Origin: an uncultured Psychrosphaera sp.
Lineage (GTDB): Bacteria > Pseudomonadota > Gammaproteobacteria > Enterobacterales > Alteromonadaceae
Direction: 5' to 3'
NCBI RefSeq assembly: GCF_947500655.1
Contig: NZ_CANMSK010000007.1
Location: 99,679-163,678 of the forward strand
Length of the DNA: 64,000 bases
Positions 1-8,800 of this stretch are shown here, in pieces. The notes beneath the pieces are model-generated. The model saw nothing but the letters and a program-made list of their open reading frames with translations, ran no database searches and was not told where the DNA came from. The position numbers were made by a program, and so were the translations under genes. The stretch's first letter is position 1, and each line of letters begins with the position of its first letter.

Positions 1-1
1 T

Positions 2-463
2 TCATTCCGTGATAAAAACCATGCTTGGGATCCAAAGAAACAACGTCCTGAATTGTGGGATACCTACAACAGTAAAGTTGAGAAAGGCGAGAGCATCCGT
101 GTTTTCCCATTGTCTAACTGGACTGAATTAGATATTTGGCAATATATCTACTTAGAAAATATTGAAATTGTTCCTCTGTACTTAGCTGAAAAACGTCCAG
201 TTGTTGAACGTGATGGCACTTTGATCATGGTTGATGATGAGCGTATGCCAATAGGCAAAGACGAAAAAGTAGAAATGAAATCAGTTCGTTTCCGTACATT
301 AGGCTGTTACCCATTAACCGGCGCAGTTGAATCTACTGCTGCAACGTTACCTGAAATTATCCAGGAAATGCTTCTTACCAAAACTTCAGAACGACAAGGC
401 CGAATGATAGACCATGACTCATCTGGTAGCATGGAGAAGAAGAAGATGGAGGGGTATTTTTAA
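2..463 (+). CDS. cysD: Sulfate adenylyltransferase subunit 2 (CysD), C-terminal part
   Basis: The window opens inside this gene; the reading frame runs from base 2 and gives about 153 residues up to the TAA stop, roughly half of a typical 300-residue CysD. CysD is the catalytic subunit of the two-subunit ATP sulfurylase, making adenosine 5'-phosphosulfate from sulfate and ATP in the cytoplasm. Visible family sequence includes [10 protein letters not shown], the DDERMP stretch and [15 protein letters not shown], all typical of the PAPS-reductase-like C-terminal half. The partner cysN lies downstream, but 518 bp of inserted repeat and a small gene separate them, which is unusual because cysD and cysN are normally almost contiguous. 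The TTG at 53 is an internal codon, not a start. Confidence 0.95.
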   Translation, partial: SFRDKNHAWDPKKQRPELWDTYNSKVEKGESIRVFPLSNWTELDIWQYIYLENIEIVPLYLAEKRPVVERDGTLIMVDDERMPIGKDEKVEMKSVRFRTLGCYPLTGAVESTAATLPEIIQEMLLTKTSERQGRMIDHDSSGSMEKKKMEGYF

Positions 464-483
464 AACCGGAGGTTTTAGAAATC

Positions 484-519
484 AGTTGTAAGCTGTAAGC
501 TGTAAGCGGTAAGTTGTAA
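484..519. repeat. 7-bp tandem array, left arm of the four-helix-bundle element
   Basis: Five consecutive heptamers of the form GYKGTAA (GTTGTAA, GCTGTAA, GCTGTAA, GCGGTAA, GTTGTAA). It starts 20 bp after the cysD stop. A reverse-complement array lies at 941-972, on the other side of the gene at 594-932. Confidence 0.85.
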
Positions 520-593
520 GTGAAGCCAAAATTTAAACAGAGTTCCTAAATTACACTATAATTATTTACCTAATTTTGGGAATGGTGTTTTTT

Positions 594-932
594 ATGAACT
601 TTGAAAATTTAGATGTTTGGAAACGTTCGGCTAGATTGTCAGCAGATATTTATAAAGCGACAGCGGAATTACGTGATTTCGGTTTTAGAGATCAGCTAAC
701 AAGGTCTGGGTTATCAGTTCCAAGTAATATAGCTGAAGGAATGAGTCGGGATAGCTTAAAAGAAAAAAGACGATTTTTAGATATAGCGCGTTCTTCTTTA
801 TCAGAAGCTAGAACGCAAATTTATATTGGTATAGACATTTGTTATATACAAAAAGACTTAGGAGTAAAGTGGTTAGCTGAAACTAGAGAGTTGCATGCAA
901 TGCTAAACAGTTTGAAGAAAACACTTCTTTAA
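594..932 (+). CDS. Four-helix-bundle protein (S23/IVP family, Avd-like)
   Basis: The product is 112 residues when begun at ATG 594 (MNFENLDVWKRS), the usual family N-terminus; an upstream TTG at 576 and ATG at 582 are possible but give an atypical leader. Family features visible are the FENLDVWKRSARL opening, the SGLSVPSNIAEGMSR segment and the FLDIARSSLSEARTQ helix. The family is known from proteins encoded in intervening sequences of some 23S rRNA genes and from the Avd accessory protein of diversity-generating retroelements; they form helical oligomers that bind nucleic acid. No reverse transcriptase, variable repeat or rRNA lies near. The gene is flanked by inverted 7-bp arrays (484-519, 941-972) and splits cysD from cysN, so it looks like cargo or an accessory of a repeat element. 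The biochemical role here is unknown. Confidence 0.85.
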   Translation: MNFENLDVWKRSARLSADIYKATAELRDFGFRDQLTRSGLSVPSNIAEGMSRDSLKEKRRFLDIARSSLSEARTQIYIGIDICYIQKDLGVKWLAETRELHAMLNSLKKTLL

Positions 933-940
933 ACTCAGTT

Positions 941-972
941 GCTTACAACTTAAAACTTACGGCTTAAAGCTT
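941..972. repeat. 7-bp tandem array, right arm of the four-helix-bundle element
   Basis: About four and a half heptamers (GCTTACA, ACTTAAA, ACTTACG, GCTTAAA, GCTT) that are the reverse complement type of the array at 484-519. It ends 10 bp before the cysN start, so the cysN upstream region is repeat-derived. Confidence 0.8.
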
Positions 973-981
973 GATTTTGCG

Positions 982-2400
982 ATGATTGAAAACGAATTAT
1001 TAAAAGCAGATATAGAAGAATATTTAAAGCAACATGAAAACAAAGAGTTGTTGCGTTTTATTACCTGTGGCTCTGTGGATGACGGTAAGAGTACTTTGAT
1101 TGGTCGCTTGTTGCATGACTCTAAAATGATCTTTGAAGATCAGTTAGCAGCGATAAAAAATGACTCAAAACGTTTTAATACCACAGATGGTGAAATTGAT
1201 TTAGCCTTGTTGGTTGATGGTTTGCAATCTGAGCGTGAGCAGGGCATTACGATTGATGTTGCCTATCGTTATTTTGCTACCGATAAACGTAAGTTTATTA
1301 TAGCGGATACGCCAGGACACGAACAATACACTCGTAACATGGCAACCGGTGCATCTACTGCTGATTTAGCAATTATATTGATTGATGCGCGTTATGGCGT
1401 GCAAACGCAAACTCGTCGTCACAGCTTTATTGCATCTTTACTTGGTTTAAGTAATGTTATTGTTGCTATTAATAAAATGGATTTAATGGACTTCTCAGAA
1501 GATGTTTTTGAAGACATTAAAAAGCAATATATGAAGTTGGCTGAAAGCTTAGAGCTTAAAAATATTCAGTTTGCGCCAATATCTGCTTTAAAAGGCGACA
1601 ACGTTGTTACCCGTAGTGAGAAGTCACCTTGGTATCACGGCGAAACTTTAATGGAAATGTTAGAAAATACGCCAATTGCTGACTCATATAATTATGAAGA
1701 TTTCAGACTTCCTGTTCAGTATGTGAATCGTCCAAATCTAGATTTTAGAGGCTTTGCTGGCACTATTGCGTCAGGTATTGTTAGAGTTGGTGATGAGTTA
1801 ACGGTATTGCCTTCAGGCCAGTCGTCTAAAGTAAAAGAGATTGTTACCTACGATGGAAATATTCCAGAAGCCCATGCTGCAATGTCGGTTACTTTAACCC
1901 TTGAAGATGAAATTGATATTAGCCGTGGTGATGTTTTAGTCCATTCTAATAACCAAGCGGAAGTGGCCAGTGATTTAGAAGTTAATGTTATTTGGATGGC
2001 AGAACAAGCTATGACTCCAAACAAACAATATGACTTTAAGTTTGCTAGTAAAACTACACCAGGTGCATTTTCAAATATAGATTATACACTTGACGTAAAT
2101 ACCATGGCGCATGGTGAAGCGGTACATTTAAAACTAAATGAAATTGCTCGTTGCCAGTTAAGTTTGAACAATCAAATTGCGTTTGATAACTATAAAAAAG
2201 TAAAAGGCACAGGTTCTTTTATTATCATAGACAGATTAACTAACGTAACCGTTGGTGCTGGGATGATAGTTAAAAAAGGCGCAACTGCAGCTAAAGTTTC
2301 AGGTGGTAATATCTCAGAGTTTGAAATAGAGTTTAACGCTCTAGTTCGTAAACACTTCCCACATTGGGAAGCAAAAGATATTAGTGGGTTGTTTAAGTAA
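982..2400 (+). CDS. cysN: Sulfate adenylyltransferase subunit 1 (CysN), GTPase
   Basis: At 472 residues the protein matches the usual CysN length and has no fused APS kinase; cysC is a separate gene downstream. CysN is the regulatory GTPase of ATP sulfurylase and couples GTP hydrolysis to APS synthesis by CysD. It is an EF-Tu-like translational GTPase: P-loop GSVDDGKST at residues 30-38, switch II region DTPGHEQYTRNMATGAS, NKMD for guanine specificity, followed by two beta-barrel domains. The start is ATG 982. The 10 bp between the upstream repeat array and the start contain no strong ribosome binding site. The operon order is cysD, inserted element, cysN, SLC13 permease, cysC. Confidence 0.97.
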   Translation: MIENELLKADIEEYLKQHENKELLRFITCGSVDDGKSTLIGRLLHDSKMIFEDQLAAIKNDSKRFNTTDGEIDLALLVDGLQSEREQGITIDVAYRYFATDKRKFIIADTPGHEQYTRNMATGASTADLAIILIDARYGVQTQTRRHSFIASLLGLSNVIVAINKMDLMDFSEDVFEDIKKQYMKLAESLELKNIQFAPISALKGDNVVTRSEKSPWYHGETLMEMLENTPIADSYNYEDFRLPVQYVNRPNLDFRGFAGTIASGIVRVGDELTVLPSGQSSKVKEIVTYDGNIPEAHAAMSVTLTLEDEIDISRGDVLVHSNNQAEVASDLEVNVIWMAEQAMTPNKQYDFKFASKTTPGAFSNIDYTLDVNTMAHGEAVHLKLNEIARCQLSLNNQIAFDNYKKVKGTGSFIIIDRLTNVTVGAGMIVKKGATAAKVSGGNISEFEIEFNALVRKHFPHWEAKDISGLFK

Positions 2401-2410
2401 AAGCAGTTTT

Positions 2411-2560
<150 letters not shown>

Positions 2561-2580
2561 CTGATATTTAGGGATCTTTT

Positions 2581-4317
2581 TTGAATCTTGACATGATATT
2601 AATGGTACTCATTTTTGTGGGTACCATTTTCACATTAATAAAATACCAACAAAAGTCGGGTTTGATTTTTGGTGTTGCTTTTGTTGCGACTTATTTAACA
2701 AATAATATTTCAGATCAACAAGTTATCGAAAGCTTTTCTAACCAAGGTTTGTTGATCTTAATATTATTAATGACCTGCTCAGTGGCAATTGAAAAGACAT
2801 CTTTAATTCGCTGGATCACGGGTAAAATAGAAGGGCGTTCGTATTTCATTAGTTGGTTAAAATTGTTTTTGTCTACCGCTATTGGCTCTGCATTTTTAAA
2901 TAATACCGCCGTGGTTTCAACCATGATCTCGCCGGTTCGCAATAACTCTACGATTCCTGCTAGTAAATTATTATTGCCTTTATCATACGCTGCCATTTTA
3001 GGTGGTACGTTAACTTTAATAGGTACATCTACCAACTTGATTGTTAACAGTATGTTGACGGAATCTGGCCATCAAGGATTTCACTTCTTTAGTTTTACTT
3101 TAGTTGGGCTGTTTGCCTTTGTTATTACCAGCTTTGTTATCTACTTTGTATCAACAAGATTACCCACTATAAAAGCTACTAAACAAGATTTTCAGTGTTA
3201 TTTGTTAAATGCCAAAGTATTGGAACATTCAAGCTTGATTGGAAAGTCGGTAACGGATGCAGGCTTAAGACATTTGGATTCACTATTTTTGGTGGAAATA
3301 AGCCGTCAAAATAAAGTGATCTCACCAATTTCGCCTAATGAGTTAGTCAAAGCCAATGACAGGTTAGTATTCAGTGGTGATGTACGTCAGGTTTCACAAA
3401 TTAAACAATTCGATGGTATTGAAATTGTAGTGGATTCTAATTCTGTTTCAGTTGAAAATATGACTGAAGTGGTTGTGCGTCCAGATAGTGATTTACTTAA
3501 TAAAACCCTAAAACAAGCAGACTTTCGTTCTAAATTTAATGCTGCTGTAATTGCTTTTAAACGAGACGGTGAAGCGTTAAGTGGTAAATTAGGTGAAATT
3601 AAAATAAATGCAGGTGACTATTTAGTACTAGTCACAGGGCATGACTTTGCCAAACGCCAAAATGTAAAAAAGAACTTTATTACCTTAAGTGGTGTTGAGC
3701 CAAACCACAAACTCACAGGCAAAAAACAAAGCCTTGCTATAGGTGGATTTTTAACGGCAATTTTATTGTCAGCGATTGGTGTGGTGAGCTTGTTTAAAGC
3801 CTTAGTTATTTTGTTTGGCTTGTTAATGTTCACTGGTTGTTTGAACTTCCAAGATATAAAACAACGTTTGCCATTTAATATTTGGCTAATAGTCGGCTCA
3901 GCCATTGCGCTATCGCACGGGCTCGGTAATACAGGTGTATTATCTTATGTCACATCACTTATTAGTTTAGATTTAACCTTAGATAATGCCTTTATGTTTT
4001 TGATTGGTATTTATCTAGTGACCTTAATATTGACTGAATTAGTCACAAATAACGCCGCAGCCGCATTAATGTTCCCACTAGCTTATAGTATTCCGCTATT
4101 TTATGGCATAGAGCCAATGCCATTTATATTGGCCGTTGCTTTTGCCGCTAGCTCAAGTTTTATCAGCCCATACGGCTACCAAACAAACTTAATGGTATTT
4201 AACGCCGGGCATTATAAATTGATGGACTTTGTTCGGGCAGGCGTACCGGTATCAATAACATTTACAACATCGGTGTTGTACGCCATTTATTTGTTTTATC
4301 CGATTGTTAAGATATAG
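2581..4317 (+). CDS. SLC13-family anion permease with TrkA-C domains, probable sulfate uptake
   Basis: This is a 578-residue polytopic membrane protein. It has N-terminal hydrophobic segments, the SAFLNNTAVVSTMISPV and LIGTSTNLIVNSML motifs of the divalent anion:sodium symporter (SLC13/CitMHS-like) superfamily, then two soluble TrkA-C (RCK_C) modules at roughly residues 205-370, and a second membrane half with LVTNNAAAALMFPLAYSI. The position between cysN and cysC points to sulfate or another oxyanion as substrate; that is inference from context. The TTG start is preferred because an AGGGA-type ribosome binding site lies about 7 bases upstream (near 2570); ATG 2593 is the alternative. Confidence 0.88.
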   Translation: MNLDMILMVLIFVGTIFTLIKYQQKSGLIFGVAFVATYLTNNISDQQVIESFSNQGLLILILLMTCSVAIEKTSLIRWITGKIEGRSYFISWLKLFLSTAIGSAFLNNTAVVSTMISPVRNNSTIPASKLLLPLSYAAILGGTLTLIGTSTNLIVNSMLTESGHQGFHFFSFTLVGLFAFVITSFVIYFVSTRLPTIKATKQDFQCYLLNAKVLEHSSLIGKSVTDAGLRHLDSLFLVEISRQNKVISPISPNELVKANDRLVFSGDVRQVSQIKQFDGIEIVVDSNSVSVENMTEVVVRPDSDLLNKTLKQADFRSKFNAAVIAFKRDGEALSGKLGEIKINAGDYLVLVTGHDFAKRQNVKKNFITLSGVEPNHKLTGKKQSLAIGGFLTAILLSAIGVVSLFKALVILFGLLMFTGCLNFQDIKQRLPFNIWLIVGSAIALSHGLGNTGVLSYVTSLISLDLTLDNAFMFLIGIYLVTLILTELVTNNAAAALMFPLAYSIPLFYGIEPMPFILAVAFAASSSFISPYGYQTNLMVFNAGHYKLMDFVRAGVPVSITFTTSVLYAIYLFYPIVKI

Positions 4318-4505
4318 CGACGAGTTTTGAGAAGCGAGTTGCGAGCGCAACAATTACGGGGGACGAGCAAAAAGCTTTAGGGCTGGAAGGCTGGAAAGTA
4401 AAGAAAGCTGGAGGGTTTTAAGGCGAGAAGGCTGGAAAGTAATAGAAGCGGTAGGGCTTTATAGCCTTAAACCCTTAAACTTCTCAGCCTTAAAACTATA
4501 TTGAC
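4318..4505. repeat. Degenerate heptad-type repeat region (CGAG and AAGGCTGG units)
   Basis: This begins at the stop codon of the permease gene with CGAG-type units (GCGAGTT, GCGAGCG near 4333-4350). Imperfect copies of AAGGCTGGAAAGTAA follow at about 4385-4442, then reverse-type CCTTAAA units at about 4461-4497. Together with the array at 4594-4640 it fills the 331-bp gap before cysC. No ORF or promoter is evident. Confidence 0.6.
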
Positions 4506-4593
4506 AAATTTACTGGTGAAAAGTGGTTAAATTTAACTAGATTAATTGCTGCAATGATTGAATGTTTAATGAAAAGAATACAAACTAATTTGT

Positions 4594-4640
4594 AAAGCCT
4601 TAAAGCCTTAAAGCCTTAAAGCCTTACAACTTACAACTGG
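4594..4640. repeat. AAAGCCTT octamer array joined to ACAACTT heptamers
   Basis: Four perfect AAAGCCTT units followed by two ACAACTT units end at the putative cysC ribosome binding site. It probably is the right-hand arm of the element starting at 4318. Confidence 0.75.
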
Positions 4641-4648
4641 AACATCCT

Positions 4649-5261
4649 ATGTCTCAAAAACAAAAAACTGAAAATGTGGTTTGGCATAACCAAGTAGTTA
4701 CGTCAGAACAAAGAGAAGAACATAAAGGTCATAAGCCTTGCGTACTTTGGTATACAGGTCTTAGTGGCTCTGGGAAGTCAACTATTGCTAATGCCGTAGA
4801 TAAAAAACTGTTTGAATTAGGTGTCCATACTTATTTGTTAGACGGTGACAATGTTCGTCATGGTTTAAATGGTGATTTAACCTTTTCAGATAAAGACAGA
4901 GTTGAAAATATTCGTCGTATCGGTGAGGTTTCAAAGCTGTTTGTTGAAGCTGGACTTGTTGTTTCTACTGCCTTTATTTCTCCATTTCAATCCGACCGTG
5001 ATATGGCCAGAGACCTAGTTAGTAACGAGCAATTTATCGAAGTGTTTGTGGACACGCCAATTGAAGTGTGTGAACAACGAGATCCAAAAGGCCTATATAA
5101 AAAAGCCCGTTCAGGTGAAATTAAAAATTTCACAGGCATAGACTCTACCTACGAAGCGCCAACCGTTGCAGAAGTACATTTGAAAACTGCAGAACAAAGC
5201 ATTGAGCAGTGTGTAGATTTGGTTGTTGGGTATTTGAAAGAGAAAGGGATAATCAAAAGCT

Positions 5262-5263
<2 letters not shown>
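4649..5263 (+). CDS. cysC: Adenylylsulfate kinase (APS kinase)
   Basis: The 204-residue cytoplasmic enzyme phosphorylates APS to PAPS using ATP, the second step of sulfate activation. The Walker A motif GLSGSGKST is at residues 37-45, followed by [15 protein letters not shown], the [16 protein letters not shown] substrate-binding segment and [12 protein letters not shown], all signatures of the CysC family; the length is typical. The start is ATG 4649 with a weak TGGAA site 7 bases upstream that touches the AAAGCCTT array. The TAG stop is formed at the junction with the next repeat element (5262-5445), suggesting insertion exactly at the gene end. Confidence 0.97.
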
Positions 5264-5445
<182 letters not shown>

Positions 5446-5459
5446 TGACTAAGAAATTT

Positions 5460-6422
5460 ATGACTTACTACGATGTATTTAACGGTGACGCTGATGGGAT
5501 TTTATCTCTTGTCCAGTTGCGCCAAGTTCAGCCTAGACAATCAATTTTAATCACAGGTGTTAAACGTGATATCGACTTGTTAAAACAGGTGCCTGTTGAT
5601 AACAATGACAAAAATATCACAGTGCTTGATGTGTCTATGGAAAAGAATGCGCAAGCATTACAAGCTCAATTAAGCAATGGGGCTGTAATCACGTATGCAG
5701 ATCATCATCGCTCTGGTGATATTCCACAACACGTAAATTTAAACGCTAATATAGACTTAGACGCCAATACCTGTACGGCTTTGATTGTTGATAAGCTACT
5801 TAACTGTGCTAAGCATGATTGGGCAATAGCCGCAGCTTATGGTGATAATTTAATATCGGTTGCAGATGGGCTTGCACAAACCGCTAATTTGTCTGAGTCA
5901 CAAGCTGAGCAGCTTAAAGAGCTAGGTACACTCGTTAATTATAATGGTTACGGTGAGTCGTTAAGCGACCTTCATTTTGAGCCTGCACAGTTGTTTAATA
6001 TGTTAGTTCAATATCCATCTCCGTTTGATTGCATTAACGATAATGACTCACCATTTCATTTATTAAAAGATGCTTATCAAACAGACTTAAATAAAGCACA
6101 AAGCGCCGTTGTACTTAATGATGACGATACTCTATTAGCTTTAGAACTTGCAGATGCGCCCTGGGCTAGACGCATTAGCGGAGTTTACGGTAATCAATTA
6201 GCTAACGACAATCCTGATAAAGCGATATTGATCATAACTAAAAATAATGACGGCAGTTACAGAGTCAGTTTACGTGCCCCTATTAATAATAAACAAGGTG
6301 CTGGTGACATTTGCAGTCAGTTTGAAACTGGTGGAGGGCGCGCAGCAGCTGCTGGTATTAATAATCTTCCACAAGCTGAACTGAAAACCCTGTTTGAAAT
6401 TGTTGGTCGTTGTTACGGTTAG
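5460..6422 (+). CDS. DHH-family phosphoesterase
   Basis: This is a 320-residue protein when begun at ATG 5460 (MTYYDVFNGDADG). The frame stays open another 33 codons upstream only because it reads through the GCTTACG array as a repeated LTAYGLR heptapeptide, so the longer form is rejected. DHH-superfamily features are the N-terminal FNGDADG metal-binding motif, a YADHHRSGD segment near residue 80 (the DHH signature) and a C-terminal glycine-rich GGGRAAAAGI like the DHHA1 substrate-binding motif. Members hydrolyse phosphodiester or pyrophosphate bonds in nanoRNA, cyclic dinucleotides or pyrophosphate; the substrate cannot be told from sequence. It follows the cys operon but need not belong to it. 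Confidence 0.8.
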   Translation: MTYYDVFNGDADGILSLVQLRQVQPRQSILITGVKRDIDLLKQVPVDNNDKNITVLDVSMEKNAQALQAQLSNGAVITYADHHRSGDIPQHVNLNANIDLDANTCTALIVDKLLNCAKHDWAIAAAYGDNLISVADGLAQTANLSESQAEQLKELGTLVNYNGYGESLSDLHFEPAQLFNMLVQYPSPFDCINDNDSPFHLLKDAYQTDLNKAQSAVVLNDDDTLLALELADAPWARRISGVYGNQLANDNPDKAILIITKNNDGSYRVSLRAPINNKQGAGDICSQFETGGGRAAAAGINNLPQAELKTLFEIVGRCYG

Positions 6423-6513
6423 AAAGGCATGATTAATTATTTATTGTGCATTCTATGTTTGTCCCAGCTCTAGAAAGTTTATATACTTAACTATCTCAGA
6501 ATTTTATGGATAA

Positions 6514-7542
6514 ATGATGAAAGTATTAGTCACTGGCGGCGCAGGTTATATAGGTTCTCATACAGCATTAGAATTATTACATGCTGGGCATGAAGTTGTC
6601 GTAATTGATAATTTATGTAATTCTTCCTTAGAGTCATTAAAACGAGTGGAGTTATTAACAAATAAAACGATTACGTTTTATCAAGTTGATATTCGGGACG
6701 GTGATGAAATAAGTAATGTATTAGCACAACATCCTGATATTAATGCGACTATTCATTTTGCCGCATTAAAAGCTGTCGGCGAGTCCACTCAAATCCCTCT
6801 CAAGTACTATCAAAATAATGTATACGGTACGCTTACTTTATTAGAAGCTCTACAAAAAGCCAAAATAACAAATTTTGTATTTAGCTCTTCAGCGACAGTA
6901 TATGGTGAAGAAGCTCCAGTTCCGTACGTAGAAACATTAAAAACCGGTATACCTTCTAGTGCTTATGGTAAGTCAAAGCTAATGATTGAGCAGATTTTGT
7001 CGGACCTAGTGAAAAGTGATCCATCGTTTAAAGTCGCTTGTTTGAGATATTTTAATCCTATAGGTGCCCATGAAAGTGGCATGATTGGAGAAGACCCTAA
7101 TGGAATTCCGAACAATTTAATGCCATTCGTTGCACAAGTTGCGGTGGGGAAAAGAGACAAGTTATCAATATTTGGTAATGATTATCCAACTAACGACGGG
7201 ACCTGTGAACGAGATTATCTTCACGTAGTTGATTTAGCTCACGGTCATGTGAAAGCATTAGAGTGGTTAGAGAAACAGTCTAATGGCATATGTGAAGCTT
7301 TTAATTTAGGCACTGGAAACCCGTTGTCAGTCTTGGAAATTGTAAATGAATTTTCTAAAGTAACTAACGTTAATATTCCCTATGAATATGCACCTCAGCG
7401 CGAAGGCGATTTACCAGCTTTTTGGGCTAATGCAGACAAAGCCAAAGTAGAGCTAAACTGGACCGCTGATAAATCCCTAGAAGATATGATGAAAGACACA
7501 TGGCATTGGCAGTCATCTAATCCTCAAGGGTATGGGAAGTAA
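6514..7542 (+). CDS. galE: UDP-glucose 4-epimerase
   Basis: The 342-residue extended short-chain dehydrogenase interconverts UDP-glucose and UDP-galactose with tightly bound NAD. It shows the nucleotide-binding GGAGYIGSHTALELL, the catalytic serine region FSSSATVYGE, the YGKSK (YxxxK) pair and the RYFNPIGAHESGMIGEDP segment characteristic of GalE. Two ATG codons stand in tandem at 6514 and 6517; either could be used. It starts a run of nucleotide-sugar genes that supply surface polysaccharide or lipopolysaccharide synthesis. No other Leloir-pathway genes are adjacent, favouring a polysaccharide role over galactose catabolism. Confidence 0.95.
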   Translation: MMKVLVTGGAGYIGSHTALELLHAGHEVVVIDNLCNSSLESLKRVELLTNKTITFYQVDIRDGDEISNVLAQHPDINATIHFAALKAVGESTQIPLKYYQNNVYGTLTLLEALQKAKITNFVFSSSATVYGEEAPVPYVETLKTGIPSSAYGKSKLMIEQILSDLVKSDPSFKVACLRYFNPIGAHESGMIGEDPNGIPNNLMPFVAQVAVGKRDKLSIFGNDYPTNDGTCERDYLHVVDLAHGHVKALEWLEKQSNGICEAFNLGTGNPLSVLEIVNEFSKVTNVNIPYEYAPQREGDLPAFWANADKAKVELNWTADKSLEDMMKDTWHWQSSNPQGYGK

Positions 7543-7813
7543 AGCTATAACTAGATTATCAGCTGTGAAATTATAACTAGTTGAACAATTAATTTACAAT
7601 CTAACTTTTGATATAAGTTACCTGAAACTAAATTGACAGTGTTTTATATTTAAAGCTTCTTATTAAGTAATTAAGGAAATATCTTATTAGTTCAATTTAT
7701 AAATTGAATCTGCTCTTATTAGATAGAAAAAGTGAATTAAATTTACGTTTCCTATTCATCTTTAACCTAATTCCATTTACTATTCACACACATTTATAAT
7801 ATTCGGATTTAGA
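7543..7813. other. AT-rich intergenic region, nothing recognised
   Basis: This is a 271-bp AT-rich gap between galE and the next epimerase gene. I see no ORF, tandem repeat or strong terminator hairpin; it probably carries the promoter of the downstream pair. Confidence 0.5.
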
Positions 7814-8791
7814 ATGAAATATTTAGTTACGGGTGCAGCAGGTTTTATCGGCTTTCACGTTAGCAAAAAACTTTGTGAACAAGGCCACCAAGTTGTTGGG
7901 ATTGATAACCTAAATGATTATTATGATGTAAGCCTTAAAGAAGCTCGTTTAGCTAATTTACAAAAACATACAAATTTTGAGTTTTTCAAACAAGATATTA
8001 CAGACTTAGAACAGTTATTAGAGTTATTCAAAAAAGAAAACTTCGATCGTGTTATCCACTTAGCCGCTCAGGCTGGCGTTCGTTACTCTATAGATAACCC
8101 CAATGCATATATCCAATCAAACCTTGTTGGACACTTCAATATATTAGAGTCTTGTAGACAATTCCCTGTAGAGCATTTGTTATATGCTTCATCTAGTTCT
8201 GTTTATGGTTTAAATACAAAAGTACCATTTTCTACAGATGATAAAACTGATTCTCAAGTTTCTTTATATGGCGCAACTAAAAAATCCAATGAGCTTATGT
8301 CCCATTCGTACTCAAAACTTTATGGTATACCAAGTACAGGGTTAAGATTTTTTACAGTTTATGGTCCTTGGGGACGTCCTGATATGGCGCCATTTAAATT
8401 TACTAAAAAAATATTAGATGGCGACTCAATTGATATCTACAACAACGGCGATTTAAGCCGAGATTTCACTTACATTGATGATATTGTTACCGGAATTATT
8501 AAAATAGCTGATAAAACTCCAAGTTCAAATAACTCGGAAAGTGTTCCTAACAGAATATTAAATATAGGCAATGGCTCTCCAGTTAACTTGTTAGAATTTG
8601 TTGAGACTATCGAAAGAAAACTGAAATTAGTTGCGGATAAAAATATGCTGCCAATGCAAGACGGTGACGTATTTCAAACATGGGCAGATACTAAAGAGCT
8701 CGAAGAATTAATTAATTTTAAACCTCAAGTTAATTTGGCGGATGGAATTAGTGCATTTGTTGACTGGTATAGAAAATTTTACAATATTTAA
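7814..8791 (+). CDS. UDP-glucuronate 4-epimerase (NAD-dependent epimerase/dehydratase)
   Basis: This 325-residue extended SDR enzyme opens with TGAAGFIGFHVSKKL and the IDNLNDYYDVSLKEARL segment that marks the UDP-glucuronate/galacturonate epimerase branch. ASSSSVYG and YGATKKSNE supply the catalytic Ser and YxxxK; RFFTVYGPWGRPDMA is also typical. It would convert UDP-glucuronate to UDP-galacturonate. The next gene, ugd, starts 10 bp later and makes the substrate, so the two form an operon that turns UDP-glucose into UDP-galacturonate for an acidic polysaccharide. A related C4-epimerase specificity cannot be excluded. Confidence 0.88.
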   Translation: MKYLVTGAAGFIGFHVSKKLCEQGHQVVGIDNLNDYYDVSLKEARLANLQKHTNFEFFKQDITDLEQLLELFKKENFDRVIHLAAQAGVRYSIDNPNAYIQSNLVGHFNILESCRQFPVEHLLYASSSSVYGLNTKVPFSTDDKTDSQVSLYGATKKSNELMSHSYSKLYGIPSTGLRFFTVYGPWGRPDMAPFKFTKKILDGDSIDIYNNGDLSRDFTYIDDIVTGIIKIADKTPSSNNSESVPNRILNIGNGSPVNLLEFVETIERKLKLVADKNMLPMQDGDVFQTWADTKELEELINFKPQVNLADGISAFVDWYRKFYNI

Positions 8792-8800
8792 AGAGATTTT

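Noticed and set aside
594..932. Diversity-generating retroelement
   Set aside because: The protein is Avd-like in family, but no reverse transcriptase, template or variable repeat was found within the window.
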